Assembly (NCBI GenBank): GCA_003142355.1
Contig: PLMF01000156.1
Span: 1,024-8,660, forward strand
Direction: 5' to 3'
Origin: Bryobacterales bacterium
Lineage (GTDB): Bacteria > Acidobacteriota > Terriglobia > Bryobacterales > Bryobacteraceae
DNA: 7,637 nt
Shown: piece by piece, positions 1-6,549 of the stretch
Layout of the letters: every line of letters starts with the position of its first letter
How positions within the stretch are numbered: the first letter of the stretch is position 1
Made by a program: the position numbers and the translations under genes
Notes under the pieces: model-generated
The model's database searches: none
Seen by the model: only the letters and a program-made list of their open reading frames with translations
What the model was told of the DNA's origin: nothing

Positions 1-211
1 ATGCCCCTGATCGGCATGCGGGGGATTGGGACATGGCTGTTCCTGGTCATCCTGGGCAGGTTGTCGCGGGTTGTGCGGCCATCGGAGCGGATTGCCGGTG
101 ACCGGTTCACGGCGCCGCTCACGATGAGGGGGGTGGGTTTGGAGGGGGTGCTGTTTCTGTCGCCACAGCCGTTGCGGTTGAAGCTGAGAAAGCGATAGAT
201 GACACGAGCAC
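1..211. other. 5' flank without a convincing gene
   Basis: A plus-strand frame is open from an ATG at position 1 to a TAG at 196-198 (65 codons). Its product is rich in Gly, Leu, Arg and Val, with a short hydrophobic run near residues 12-18, and I recognise no family. Because the frame begins at the window edge, it could be an accidental frame or the tail of something longer. At least one minus-strand frame is also open across most of this stretch, without an obvious start, so openness here mainly reflects high GC. No ribosome binding site can be judged for an ATG on the first base. I do not call a gene here. Confidence 0.3.
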
Positions 212-251
212 ACGTACGTACGACTCTACCGACTCGTACGTATGCTACGAT
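212..251 (+). promoter_or_regulatory. Palindromic operator-like site and promoter region upstream of the antitoxin gene
   Basis: Two perfect 9-bp arms, TACGTACGA (215-223) and TCGTACGTA (234-242), flank a 10-base centre. The same site holds an 8-bp direct repeat, CGTACGTA, at 213-220 and 235-242, spaced 22 bp apart, about two helical turns. Weak -10-like hexamers, TATGCT (241-246) and TACGAT (246-251), overlap or abut the right arm; I see no good -35. Type II antitoxins and their toxin complexes commonly repress their own operon by binding inverted repeats at the promoter. The position, ending about 17-26 bases before the antitoxin ATG, fits such an operator. The binding role is inferred; the symmetry is seen directly. 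Confidence 0.6.
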
Positions 252-258
252 GAAACCT

Positions 259-263
259 GGAGG
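259..263 (+). promoter_or_regulatory. Ribosome binding site of the antitoxin gene
   Basis: A GGAGG core lies five bases before the ATG at 269, within the longer purine-rich CCTGGAGGA. It supports that ATG as the start and suggests good translation of the first gene in the pair. Confidence 0.75.
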
Positions 264-268
264 ACAAG

Positions 269-496
269 ATGCGCGTGACGGCTTCGAAACTGCGCGAGAA
301 TGTCTACCAGATTCTGGACGAGGCGATCGCGACCGGCGTACCGGTTGAGGTCATCCGCAAGGGAAAGGTCTTGAAGATCGTGCCCGATAAGCCCGTCTCC
401 AAGCTCGAAAGGCTGAAGAAGCGGAAGGGATTTGTCGGCGATCCAGAAGATATCGTAAGCATGGATTGGTCCAAAGAGTGGACTGAATTGAAATGA
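269..496 (+). CDS. Type II antitoxin, Phd/YefM-like (VapB partner)
   Basis: A 75-residue protein that most likely neutralises the PIN toxin encoded just downstream and represses the operon. Residues 1-40 have the Phd/YefM pattern: MRVTASKLRENVYQILDEA, then a GVPVEVIRKGKVLKIVP strand region, equivalent to the usual 'A/R-x-N-F-x-x-L-L-D ... G-x-P-V-x-I-x-R-x-G-K' DNA-binding and dimerisation fold. The C-terminal third (about 42-75) is charged, contains DPEDIVSMDWSKEW, and is the part expected to wrap the toxin. The start is set by the GGAGG at 259-263. The TGA stop overlaps the next gene's ATG (ATGA, 493-496), which implies translational coupling. The family call is from memory of sequence pattern; the pairing with a PIN gene strongly supports it. 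Confidence 0.88.
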   Translation: MRVTASKLRENVYQILDEAIATGVPVEVIRKGKVLKIVPDKPVSKLERLKKRKGFVGDPEDIVSMDWSKEWTELK

Positions 497-870
497 CGAT
501 CTACGCGGACACCCACGTTCTCGTCTGGCTCTTTTATGGCGAGACGGGGAAACTTGGGGTTGCCGCCCGCCAAGCCATTGAGGAGAACGAGACTGTAGCT
601 TCGCCCGCCGCCGTCCTGGAGATGGAACTGCTGCACGAGATTGGCCGAATGCACCATTCCGCGTCGACAGTGGTGGAAACCCTGGCGACGAATATTGGTC
701 TCCGCGTTTGCGATCTGCCGTTCCGGACGGTGGTGGAGTACGCGCTCAAAGAGAACTGGGGCCGGGATCCGTTCGACCGTTTAATCGTGGCGAATGCCAA
801 GGCGGCGGAGGCACCGCTGGTCACCAAAGACGCGCGCATCCGCCGGCACTATTCCCGCGTTATCTGGTAA
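493..870 (+). CDS. Type II toxin, PIN-domain ribonuclease (VapC-like)
   Basis: A 125-residue single PIN domain, the usual VapC length. The N-terminus, IYADTHVLVWL, carries the first metal-binding Asp (D6). Residues 38-50 (PAAVLEMELLHEI) supply the conserved Glu (E43, possibly E45). RDPFDRLIVANA (91-102) holds the Asp pair D92/D95. LVTKDARIRRHY (109-120) holds the last acidic residue, D113. The acidic set typical of Mg-dependent PIN RNases therefore appears complete and the toxin is probably active. VapC enzymes typically cleave tRNA or rRNA; the target here cannot be read from sequence. The ATG overlaps the antitoxin stop by four bases and has only a weak ribosome binding site, as expected if translation depends on the antitoxin gene. 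Confidence 0.9.
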   Translation: MTIYADTHVLVWLFYGETGKLGVAARQAIEENETVASPAAVLEMELLHEIGRMHHSASTVVETLATNIGLRVCDLPFRTVVEYALKENWGRDPFDRLIVANAKAAEAPLVTKDARIRRHYSRVIW

Positions 871-885
871 ATTCTCGTCCTGGGC

Positions 886-914
886 TTGCGTTCCCCGACT
901 ATTCGCTGTATAGT
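886..914 (+). promoter_or_regulatory. Candidate sigma-70-type promoter for the patatin-like gene
   Basis: TTGCGT (886-891) and TATAGT (909-914) are separated by 17 bases, the ideal spacing. The -10 matches the consensus at five of six positions, the -35 only at TTG. Transcription would begin near 921, about 20 bases before the ATG at 942 and just upstream of a strong ribosome binding site. It lies in the 71-bp gap after the toxin gene, so the patatin-like gene may be transcribed independently of the toxin-antitoxin pair. The prediction rests on sequence resemblance only. Confidence 0.4.
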
Positions 915-929
915 TCATCCGAATTACCT

Positions 930-934
930 GGAGG
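930..934 (+). promoter_or_regulatory. Ribosome binding site that fixes the patatin-like gene start
   Basis: GGAGG ends seven bases before the ATG at 942. The frame is also open upstream to an ATG at 708 inside the toxin gene, which would add 78 residues of low-quality Gly/Arg-rich sequence. This site argues strongly for 942. Confidence 0.8.
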
Positions 935-941
935 CGCGATT

Positions 942-3782
942 ATGCGGGTCAGCGCGAGTTCCATCTTCAGCAGATTTTTCCGATGGAAGTCCCCCGATCA
1001 GACGGAACCCTTGTCGGTGTGGGAAGTCTTGGGCGAAGAATACTGGCGCGGCGAGAATCCGCCGCGAGATCCCGAGGACTGCGGCGATAGCCAGTACGCC
1101 GGTGCCTTGAAGGAGTACCGGGAAAAGGGAAAGCTTTGGCAGGATGCGGGGAGGCCCGAAGAAGGTCCGGTCACAGCGGACTACCATGCGGCCGAGTTGG
1201 CCTTCCGGAAAACCCTGATGGCGCGCCTGCACACGGGGAAAAGGACGGCGCTGTGCTTCTCCGGCGGCGGCATCCGGAGCGCTACTTTCGGGCTGGGAGT
1301 GCTGCAGGGGCTGGCGGCGAATTCCTGGTCTCCGAAAGATCCCGCAGCGCCGCCCCGGCTCCTGGGCGGCGTGGACTACCTTTCCACGGTTTCCGGCGGA
1401 GGATATCTGGGCGGCTGGTTCTCGGCCTGGGCGTCGCGCCACCCGGACGGGTGTGCCGGAGTCGTCAGGGAACTCGCGGCGGCCCCGGACGCGGGGTGGG
1501 AGCCGGAGCCGGCCCCGCTGCGGCACCTGCGCAAGTTCTCGAACTACTTGAACCCGCAACTGGGGGCCTTTTCGGCCGATACCTGGACACTGGTCGCCAC
1601 GGTGGTCCGCAATATCGTTTTGAACTGGTTGGTGCTGCTGCCCCTGCTGGCGGCCGTTCTGATGGTGCCGCGGATTCTGTTCGCCATCGTCGAGGCGTGC
1701 CCACACCCAGACTTTGATTTCCGCCCCATCCTCTTTCCGGCGGCTGCTCTGATGGTGGCCGGCGTGGCCTACATGGTCATGGACCTTCCGAGCGCGGGAG
1801 ACGTGCGCTGGCCGCAGCCGCGATTCCTTCTCTTTGGATTCGCCCCGCTGTTACTCTCCGCGGCCGGTTTCTCGCTGTGTTGGGCCTGGTCGGGATACCT
1901 CCACGAGGCGCCCGGGCCGGCGGGTTACGTCGCCGGTGGCATCGGCGTAATGGCCACGGGTGTGGCCGCCGGGTTGCTGATCGCATTGTTGAAACGCCGG
2001 CCATTCCGTCGGGAATGGCTGTGGAAGGGCCTGATGTTTTCAATTGTGACCGGGGCCGTGGGCGGCCTGCTCTCCTTCTGGATGACCTGGCTGTTCACCG
2101 ACCCCGCCAGCCAAGACCTGTATGACAACCGGCTGTACACGTGGCTCTCGGTGCCGGCGTTGCTCGGTGTTTTCGCGCTGGCTCAGGGCTTGCTCGTCGC
2201 CATGACCAGCAACATGACGGAAGACGAAGATCGCGAATGGTGGGCGCGCTCCCTGGCGTGGCTCTTCGCCTCGATGGTTGCCTGTTTCGCCCTGAGTGGC
2301 GTGGTCCTGATGACGCCGGTACTGGTGGACAAGCTTCCGTCGATCGGGTGGCAATCTCTGGCCACGGCCGCCGCCGGTTTCATCGCCAGCAGGCTGGGAT
2401 TGAGTTCGGGCGTCAGCGCGACCGCTCAGGGCAAGGAGGCGAAGGAAACTAAGCTCCCGGCCTCCATCTCCCAACTCGTGTCGCGCTTCGCCCCCCAGCT
2501 CATCATGCCGGTGTTCCTGCTACTCCTGGTCGGGCTGGTCGCTACCTTTAATGAGAGGGCCATCCAACTGCTCACGCGGTGGAGGCAGGTTCCTCCACCA
2601 TGGATCCCCTTCGCCGCCGTCCCGGAGCCCAATCCCGTGGTGATGGAACTCCTGCTGGCGGCGCTGCTGGCCCTCCCCGCATTGATTCTGTCCCGGTTCA
2701 TCGATGCCAACAAGTTCTCGCTTCACGCCATGTATCGCGTGCGGCTGATCCGGGCCTTTCTGGGAGCGTCCAATACCCGGCGGAAACCGCATCCGTTCAC
2801 CGGCTTCGACCCCAACGACAACCTGCCCATGGCCGATTTATCCCCCAGGCCGCTCCACGTGGTGAACGCGACGTTGAATCTGGTCAAGGGCGAAAACCTG
2901 GCGTGGCAGCAGCGTAAAGCGGAGTCCTTCACAACCACGAAATACCGCACCGGAAGCTGCCGGCTGGGCTACCAGGAATCGCGGCTGTACGCCGACCGAA
3001 TTTCGCTCGGCGGCGCCATCGCGATTTCCGGCGCGGCAGCCAACCCCAACATGGGCTACGCTTCCTCCCCGGTCCTGAGCATGATCATGATGCTGTTCAA
3101 TGCGCGCCTGGGCGCCTGGCGGCCCAACCCTGGCGAGCCTGGGAGAGGGTACTGGTCCAAGCCGGGTCCGACGTTTTCCGTCAGGCCCTTCATCGACGAG
3201 GCGTTCGGGCTGACGAGCGACAAGAATACCTGGGTGAACCTCTCCGACGGCGGTCATTTTGAAAACCTGGGCCTCTACGAGATGGTGCTGCGGCGATGCG
3301 CCACCATAATCGTCGTGGATGGATCCCAGGACCCTGCCTTCCACTTCGACGACCTGGGCAATGCCACTCGAAAGATTCGCATCGACCTGGGCATCCCGAT
3401 TGAATTCCCCGACGGTGTGCCGATCGCCAAGGAGGTCACCGCGGCATCGAAGCATTGCGCCGTGGGCCGGATCGTGTACAGCGCGGTGGACGGCCACGCC
3501 GTGAAAGATGGGACCCTGATCTACATCAAGGCCTCGCTCACCGGCAATGAGCCTCGGGATGTGCTGACCTATGCGGCCCAGAATCCGGCCTTTCCGCACC
3601 AGTCCACCGCCGACCAGTGGTTCGATGAGCCGCAGTTCGAAAGCTACCGCCGCCTGGGCTTCCACGTGGTGGAAGAGATTTTTCAATTCCGCGACGATGT
3701 GGCTACCATCGACCAGCTCACGGATGCGGTCCGAAGCTACCTCAGACCGCCCGTAGCCGCTCCGCCGCCGCCTCCGGTGTAA
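942..3782 (+). CDS. Patatin-like phospholipase with a large membrane region inserted in the catalytic domain
   Basis: A predicted membrane-bound lipid acyl hydrolase of 946 residues. The N-terminal half of the patatin fold shows the oxyanion-hole motif [18 protein letters not shown] (107-124), then [15 protein letters not shown] (145-159) with probable nucleophile S151. The usual G-x-S-x-G is here T-x-S-G-G. Residues about 223-587 contain nine clear hydrophobic helices (near 225-247, 263-281, 295-316, 328-350, 360-385, 400-421, 438-462, 517-537, 567-586) and a weaker one near 470-488. The C-terminal half resumes with [20 protein letters not shown] (691-710) and [14 protein letters not shown] (767-780), giving the catalytic Asp D769 of the Ser-Asp dyad. 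In plant patatin the dyad residues are about 140 apart; here they are 618 apart. There is no signal peptide; the tail is [11 protein letters not shown]. Substrate and physiological role are unknown. The enzyme class is well supported. Confidence 0.88.
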   Translation: MRVSASSIFSRFFRWKSPDQTEPLSVWEVLGEEYWRGENPPRDPEDCGDSQYAGALKEYREKGKLWQDAGRPEEGPVTADYHAAELAFRKTLMARLHTGKRTALCFSGGGIRSATFGLGVLQGLAANSWSPKDPAAPPRLLGGVDYLSTVSGGGYLGGWFSAWASRHPDGCAGVVRELAAAPDAGWEPEPAPLRHLRKFSNYLNPQLGAFSADTWTLVATVVRNIVLNWLVLLPLLAAVLMVPRILFAIVEACPHPDFDFRPILFPAAALMVAGVAYMVMDLPSAGDVRWPQPRFLLFGFAPLLLSAAGFSLCWAWSGYLHEAPGPAGYVAGGIGVMATGVAAGLLIALLKRRPFRREWLWKGLMFSIVTGAVGGLLSFWMTWLFTDPASQDLYDNRLYTWLSVPALLGVFALAQGLLVAMTSNMTEDEDREWWARSLAWLFASMVACFALSGVVLMTPVLVDKLPSIGWQSLATAAAGFIASRLGLSSGVSATAQGKEAKETKLPASISQLVSRFAPQLIMPVFLLLLVGLVATFNERAIQLLTRWRQVPPPWIPFAAVPEPNPVVMELLLAALLALPALILSRFIDANKFSLHAMYRVRLIRAFLGASNTRRKPHPFTGFDPNDNLPMADLSPRPLHVVNATLNLVKGENLAWQQRKAESFTTTKYRTGSCRLGYQESRLYADRISLGGAIAISGAAANPNMGYASSPVLSMIMMLFNARLGAWRPNPGEPGRGYWSKPGPTFSVRPFIDEAFGLTSDKNTWVNLSDGGHFENLGLYEMVLRRCATIIVVDGSQDPAFHFDDLGNATRKIRIDLGIPIEFPDGVPIAKEVTAASKHCAVGRIVYSAVDGHAVKDGTLIYIKASLTGNEPRDVLTYAAQNPAFPHQSTADQWFDEPQFESYRRLGFHVVEEIFQFRDDVATIDQLTDAVRSYLRPPVAAPPPPPV

Positions 3783-4758
3783 TGTCGCGCTGCGGGGTGG
3801 CCAGCATTTCATAACCGACCAGAAACTTGCGCACCGTCGCCGAGCGCAACAGCGGTGGATAGAAATGCAGGTGCAAGTGCCATTCCTCGTGCTCGAGGCC
3901 GTCCGTGGGCCGCTGGTGGATCCCCATCGAGTACGGGAATGAGACGTGGAACAGGCGGTCGTAGCGCGCCGTGATGCGCTTCAAGATGTCGGCCAGGCCG
4001 TCGCGCTCCGCGTCCGAGAGCCGGTCGATCGACGGCAGGTGCCGTTTGGAGATGACCGCCGTCTCGAACGGCCAGACGGCCCAGAACGGAACCACCACCA
4101 GGAAGCTGTCGTTCTCTTCCACCACGCGGTGGCGCGCGGCCTGCTCCAGTGTCAGGTACTGGCAGAGAAGGCATCCGCCGCGCTCCTCGCGCCATGCCCG
4201 TTGCGACGCCTGTTCCTTGGCGACTTCGTTCGGCAGGGCGTGGCTCGACCAGATCTGGCAGTGCGGGTGCGGATTACTGGCACCCATCATGGCGCCGCGG
4301 TTTTCGAAGATCTGCACGTAATTGATGGCGGCGTTCGACCCGAGCTCGGCATACTGCTCCACCCAGACGTCCACCACTTTCCGCAGGGCGGCCGGGTCCA
4401 TGCCGGCGATGGTGAGGTTGTGTCGCGGCAGGAAGCAGACTACGCGGCAGATGCCGGGTTCGGATTCGGCGATGAGTAACCCGCCCTCTTGGTATCGGTC
4501 CACCGGCGTCGACGGCTTGAGCGCCGCGAAATCGTTATCGAAAACAAACGTCGAAGTGTAGTTGGGATTGCGCACGCCGCCCGCGCGCGCATTGCCCGGA
4601 CAGAGATAGCACTCCGGATCGTACTCCGGCTCGGCGGCAGCGCCTCCGGTCTCCACCTGCCCCTGCCAGGGACGGGCGGTGCGCTGCGGAGACACCAGCA
4701 CCCATTCGCGAGTGAGCGGGTTGTAGCGCCGATGAGGGTCCTGCTTCCAATCGAACAT
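3742..4758 (-). CDS. galT: Galactose-1-phosphate uridylyltransferase
   Basis: GalT, 338 residues, a cytoplasmic enzyme of the Leloir pathway. It exchanges UMP between UDP-glucose and galactose-1-phosphate through a uridylyl-histidine intermediate. [10 protein letters not shown] (161-170) contains the nucleophile H166. Zinc ligands are visible as C50 and C53 (CYLC), H113 and H164. The second-metal ligands fall at E182, H281, H296 and H298, the same numbers I recall for E. coli GalT. The C-terminus [19 protein letters not shown] (294-312) is a family hallmark. An additional CLLC pair (196, 199) is absent from E. coli. The chosen ATG (4756-4758) begins [19 protein letters not shown], the usual GalT N-terminus; an upstream in-frame ATG would add 21 unlikely residues. 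It starts 11 bases after the mpg stop. The protein ends about ten residues earlier than the E. coli one and overlaps the patatin-like gene tail-to-tail by 41 bp. Confidence 0.96.
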   Translation of the reverse strand: MFDWKQDPHRRYNPLTREWVLVSPQRTARPWQGQVETGGAAAEPEYDPECYLCPGNARAGGVRNPNYTSTFVFDNDFAALKPSTPVDRYQEGGLLIAESEPGICRVVCFLPRHNLTIAGMDPAALRKVVDVWVEQYAELGSNAAINYVQIFENRGAMMGASNPHPHCQIWSSHALPNEVAKEQASQRAWREERGGCLLCQYLTLEQAARHRVVEENDSFLVVVPFWAVWPFETAVISKRHLPSIDRLSDAERDGLADILKRITARYDRLFHVSFPYSMGIHQRPTDGLEHEEWHLHLHFYPPLLRSATVRKFLVGYEMLATPQRDITPEAAAERLRAV

Positions 4759-4769
4759 GAACTTCCATG

Positions 4770-5339
4770 TTAGCCGCTGGCGGGCTTCAACATGATGAAC
4801 CGCAGCGGCAGTTCGGCACACTGGCTGATGCCTATGCGGGGGGTCACGGCGATCTCAAACGGCCGCTCGACGGCGGGCTCGCGGACCACTAGCGGGCCGC
4901 GCGTAAGGTCGGCGCCGTTGTGCGCTCGCGTGATCCCCAGGGCGAGCGTCAGTTTGCCGGGTCCGGAGGCCAGGTCTTCCATCCGGCGAACGGCCGGCCG
5001 CCGCTGGCGCATGATCTCGATTCCGGCCACCGGCTCCAGAGCTCGCACCAGTACGCAGCCGGGTTGGCCCGCCGGCTCGGCCACGATGTTGAGGCACTCG
5101 TACATCCCGTAGATGAGGTACACGTAGGCGTGGCCCGGCGGGCCGAAAATGACGCGCGTACGGTTGGTGACGCCGCGCGCGGAGTGCGAGGCAAGATCGT
5201 CGCCGCCCAGGTACGCCTCGGTTTCGACGACGATCCCGGCGGCTTCTCCATGTACCAGAACCTTGCCGAGAAGAGCGCGCGCCACCTCGATGGTGGGCCG
5301 CTCATAGAAACTGCGCTTGAGGATGGGACCGAAGCGCAT
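4770..5339 (-). CDS. mpg: DNA-3-methyladenine glycosylase (AAG/Mpg family)
   Basis: A 189-residue monofunctional DNA glycosylase that removes alkylated purines such as 3-methyladenine and starts base-excision repair. [22 protein letters not shown] (35-56) carries the general-base Glu E41, the counterpart of human AAG Glu125, with Y43 and H52 lining the base pocket. [22 protein letters not shown] (65-86) carries Y74 and the DNA-intercalating Tyr, Y77. [12 protein letters not shown] (125-136) is the conserved C-terminal family motif. All key residues are present and the length is normal. I chose the ATG at 5337-5339 because [15 protein letters not shown] matches the family start. A start at 5363 would add eight residues and overlap thpR. 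No strong ribosome binding site precedes it. It is probably cotranscribed with galT. Confidence 0.93.
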   Translation of the reverse strand: MRFGPILKRSFYERPTIEVARALLGKVLVHGEAAGIVVETEAYLGGDDLASHSARGVTNRTRVIFGPPGHAYVYLIYGMYECLNIVAEPAGQPGCVLVRALEPVAGIEIMRQRRPAVRRMEDLASGPGKLTLALGITRAHNGADLTRGPLVVREPAVERPFEIAVTPRIGISQCAELPLRFIMLKPASG

Positions 5340-5361
5340 CGGGTAACATGAAAGTGCGCAC

Positions 5362-5913
5362 ATGCGATTATTCACTGGCCTGGACCTGCCGGCCGAGGTG
5401 GTCCACAACCTGGAGCAGCTTCTGGAACGGCTGCGTCCCACTGCGCGGATCCACTGGAGCCTTCCCGCGAATCTCCATATCACCACGAAATTCATCGGCG
5501 AGTGGCCCGAGGAACGGCTGGGCGAGATGAAAGCCGCGCTGGCGGCGCTGGAATCTCAGCCGCCGATCGCCGTAGACATCCGCAAGGTCGGGTTTTTCCC
5601 CAATCCGCACGCGCCGCGCGTGTTCTGGTGCGGCATCGATGCGCCCGGCCTCGAGGCGCTGGCGAACCATACGGACGGCGCCACGGCGGCCCTGGGAGTC
5701 GCCCGCGAGACTCGCGCCTTTTCCCCGCACCTGACGCTGGCGCGGATTAAAGAGAGGCTGGATCTGCAACCGTTGCGCGAAGCCGTGGTGGGGCTCGCTT
5801 CGCTCGATTTCGGGCAGTTCGAAGCGGCCAGCTTCTTTCTTTACCAGAGCACCTTGAGGCCGTCCGGTTCCGTGTACACTAAACTCGCGGAGTTTCCGCT
5901 GGCAAAGCGATGA
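5362..5913 (+). CDS. thpR: RNA 2',3'-cyclic phosphodiesterase (2'-5' RNA ligase-like)
   Basis: A 183-residue member of the 2H phosphoesterase family (ThpR, formerly LigT). The enzyme opens 2',3'-cyclic phosphate RNA ends to 2'-phosphates and, in E. coli, can join tRNA halves through a 2'-5' bond. Both catalytic H-x-T-x motifs are present: LHITTKFIGE with H39/T41 and FSPHLTLARIK with H123/T125. The opening MRLFTGLDLPAEV and the C-terminal FFLYQSTLRPSGSVYTKL are typical of the family. Its stop overlaps the plsY start in ATGA (5910-5913), suggesting coupled translation. It is divergent from mpg with a 22-bp gap, so its promoter must lie largely inside mpg. The ATG lacks a clear ribosome binding site but the protein N-terminus matches the family well. 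Confidence 0.94.
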   Translation: MRLFTGLDLPAEVVHNLEQLLERLRPTARIHWSLPANLHITTKFIGEWPEERLGEMKAALAALESQPPIAVDIRKVGFFPNPHAPRVFWCGIDAPGLEALANHTDGATAALGVARETRAFSPHLTLARIKERLDLQPLREAVVGLASLDFGQFEAASFFLYQSTLRPSGSVYTKLAEFPLAKR

Positions 5914-6515
5914 TACCCATCCTGGTTCTGCTCGCCGCGTATCTCCTCGGCGCGATTCCGTTCGGATATGTTCTAGTCAAATGGAAAACCGGCGCCGACG
6001 TGCGTTCGGCGGGAAGCGGCAATATCGGCGCCACGAACGTGCTGCGCACCACGGGACGCGCCGCGGGCATCGCGACGCTGCTGCTCGACATCGCCAAAGG
6101 CTCTCTGGCGGTCTGGATGGCGGGCCGCCTCACCGCGCATGACTGGCTGTGGATGAGCGCCGCCGCGCTGGCCGTTATGGCGGGGCACGCCTACCCCGTG
6201 TTTCTGAAGTTCAAGGGCGGAAAGGCCGTGGCCAGTTGGGTGGGAGCATTTCTATGTCTTACACCTATAGCACTTGTTGCGGTGCTGGTGGTGTTTGTGG
6301 TGGTGGTGGCATGGACGCGATACATTTCGATGGGTTCGATCATAATGGCGGCCACCTTGCCGCTGGCCGTGTGGCTGATTGTGCACCCGCCGCTGCCACC
6401 CATAGTCGCCGCGATCATCGCCGGAGCGTTTATAATCTACAAACATAGTAGTAATATTCGGAGACTGCGCTCCGGGCGAGAGCACGTCTTTGGATTCGGG
6501 GCGCGCAAGCCGTGA
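5910..6515 (+). CDS. plsY: Acyl-phosphate:glycerol-3-phosphate acyltransferase
   Basis: An integral membrane acyltransferase of 201 residues. It moves an acyl group from acyl-phosphate to sn-glycerol-3-phosphate, giving lysophosphatidic acid, the first committed phospholipid intermediate. The three conserved PlsY motifs are intact: SGNIGATNVLR (36-46), KFKGGKAVAS (100-109) and HSSNIRRLRSGRE (179-191). Hydrophobic segments lie near residues 2-22, 52-70, 80-96, 112-135 and 142-178; the last is long enough for two helices. Length is normal for the family. The start is set by MIPILVLLAAYLLGAIPFGY, a standard PlsY opening, and by the ATGA overlap with thpR. GpsA, which makes its substrate, is encoded 34 bases downstream. 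Codons near 6250-6310 and 6430-6470 include rare-looking ones (CTA, ATA, AGT, AGA) in an otherwise GC-ending gene. Confidence 0.96.
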   Translation: MIPILVLLAAYLLGAIPFGYVLVKWKTGADVRSAGSGNIGATNVLRTTGRAAGIATLLLDIAKGSLAVWMAGRLTAHDWLWMSAAALAVMAGHAYPVFLKFKGGKAVASWVGAFLCLTPIALVAVLVVFVVVVAWTRYISMGSIIMAATLPLAVWLIVHPPLPPIVAAIIAGAFIIYKHSSNIRRLRSGREHVFGFGARKP

Positions 6516-6519
6516 ATGC

Positions 6520-6547
6520 AGGGGCCGGGGGCCGGGGGCCAGGGGCC
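6520..6547 (+). repeat. Perfect tandem heptamer repeat (4 x RGGGGCC)
   Basis: Four back-to-back 7-bp units read AGGGGCC, GGGGGCC, GGGGGCC and AGGGGCC, with only the first base varying between A and G. They fill almost the whole plsY-gpsA gap and stop two bases before the GTG start of gpsA. The last AGGGG may act as a weak ribosome binding site, about four bases before the start. Seven is not a multiple of three, so copy-number change would not preserve frame for any upstream start. G-runs of four to five, four times over, could form a G-quadruplex in this strand or its mRNA. The repeat is seen directly; roles are inferred. Confidence 0.85.
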
Positions 6548-6549
6548 AA

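Noticed and set aside
708..941. An upstream extension of the patatin-like frame starting at ATG 708.
   Set aside because: It lies mostly inside the toxin gene, encodes Gly/Arg-rich sequence without family resemblance, and the GGAGG at 930-934 supports the ATG at 942.
924..1706. A 260-codon minus-strand open frame opposite the 5' part of the lipase gene.
   Set aside because: Arg/Gln/Pro-rich antisense product with no recognisable motif, opposite well-conserved patatin motifs.
269..3782. The idea that the toxin-antitoxin pair plus patatin forms an anti-phage operon such as CBASS with a patatin effector.
   Set aside because: No cyclic-nucleotide synthase, sensor or accessory defence gene is present. 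The lipase has its own candidate promoter and ribosome binding site, and CBASS patatins are normally compact and soluble.
2838..3812. A 324-codon minus-strand open frame opposite the lipase gene.
   Set aside because: The product is His/Arg/Gly-rich and unlike any family. The plus strand carries conserved catalytic motifs throughout, so this is a GC-driven antisense shadow.
3946..4479. A 177-codon plus-strand open frame inside galT.
   Set aside because: It is antisense to conserved GalT active-site and metal-binding regions and has no family features of its own.
6490..6549. The ATG at 6490 as the start of gpsA.
   Set aside because: It lies inside plsY and adds 20 Gly/Arg-rich residues, partly from the heptamer repeat, ahead of the normal N-terminal nucleotide-binding strand that begins at GTG 6550.
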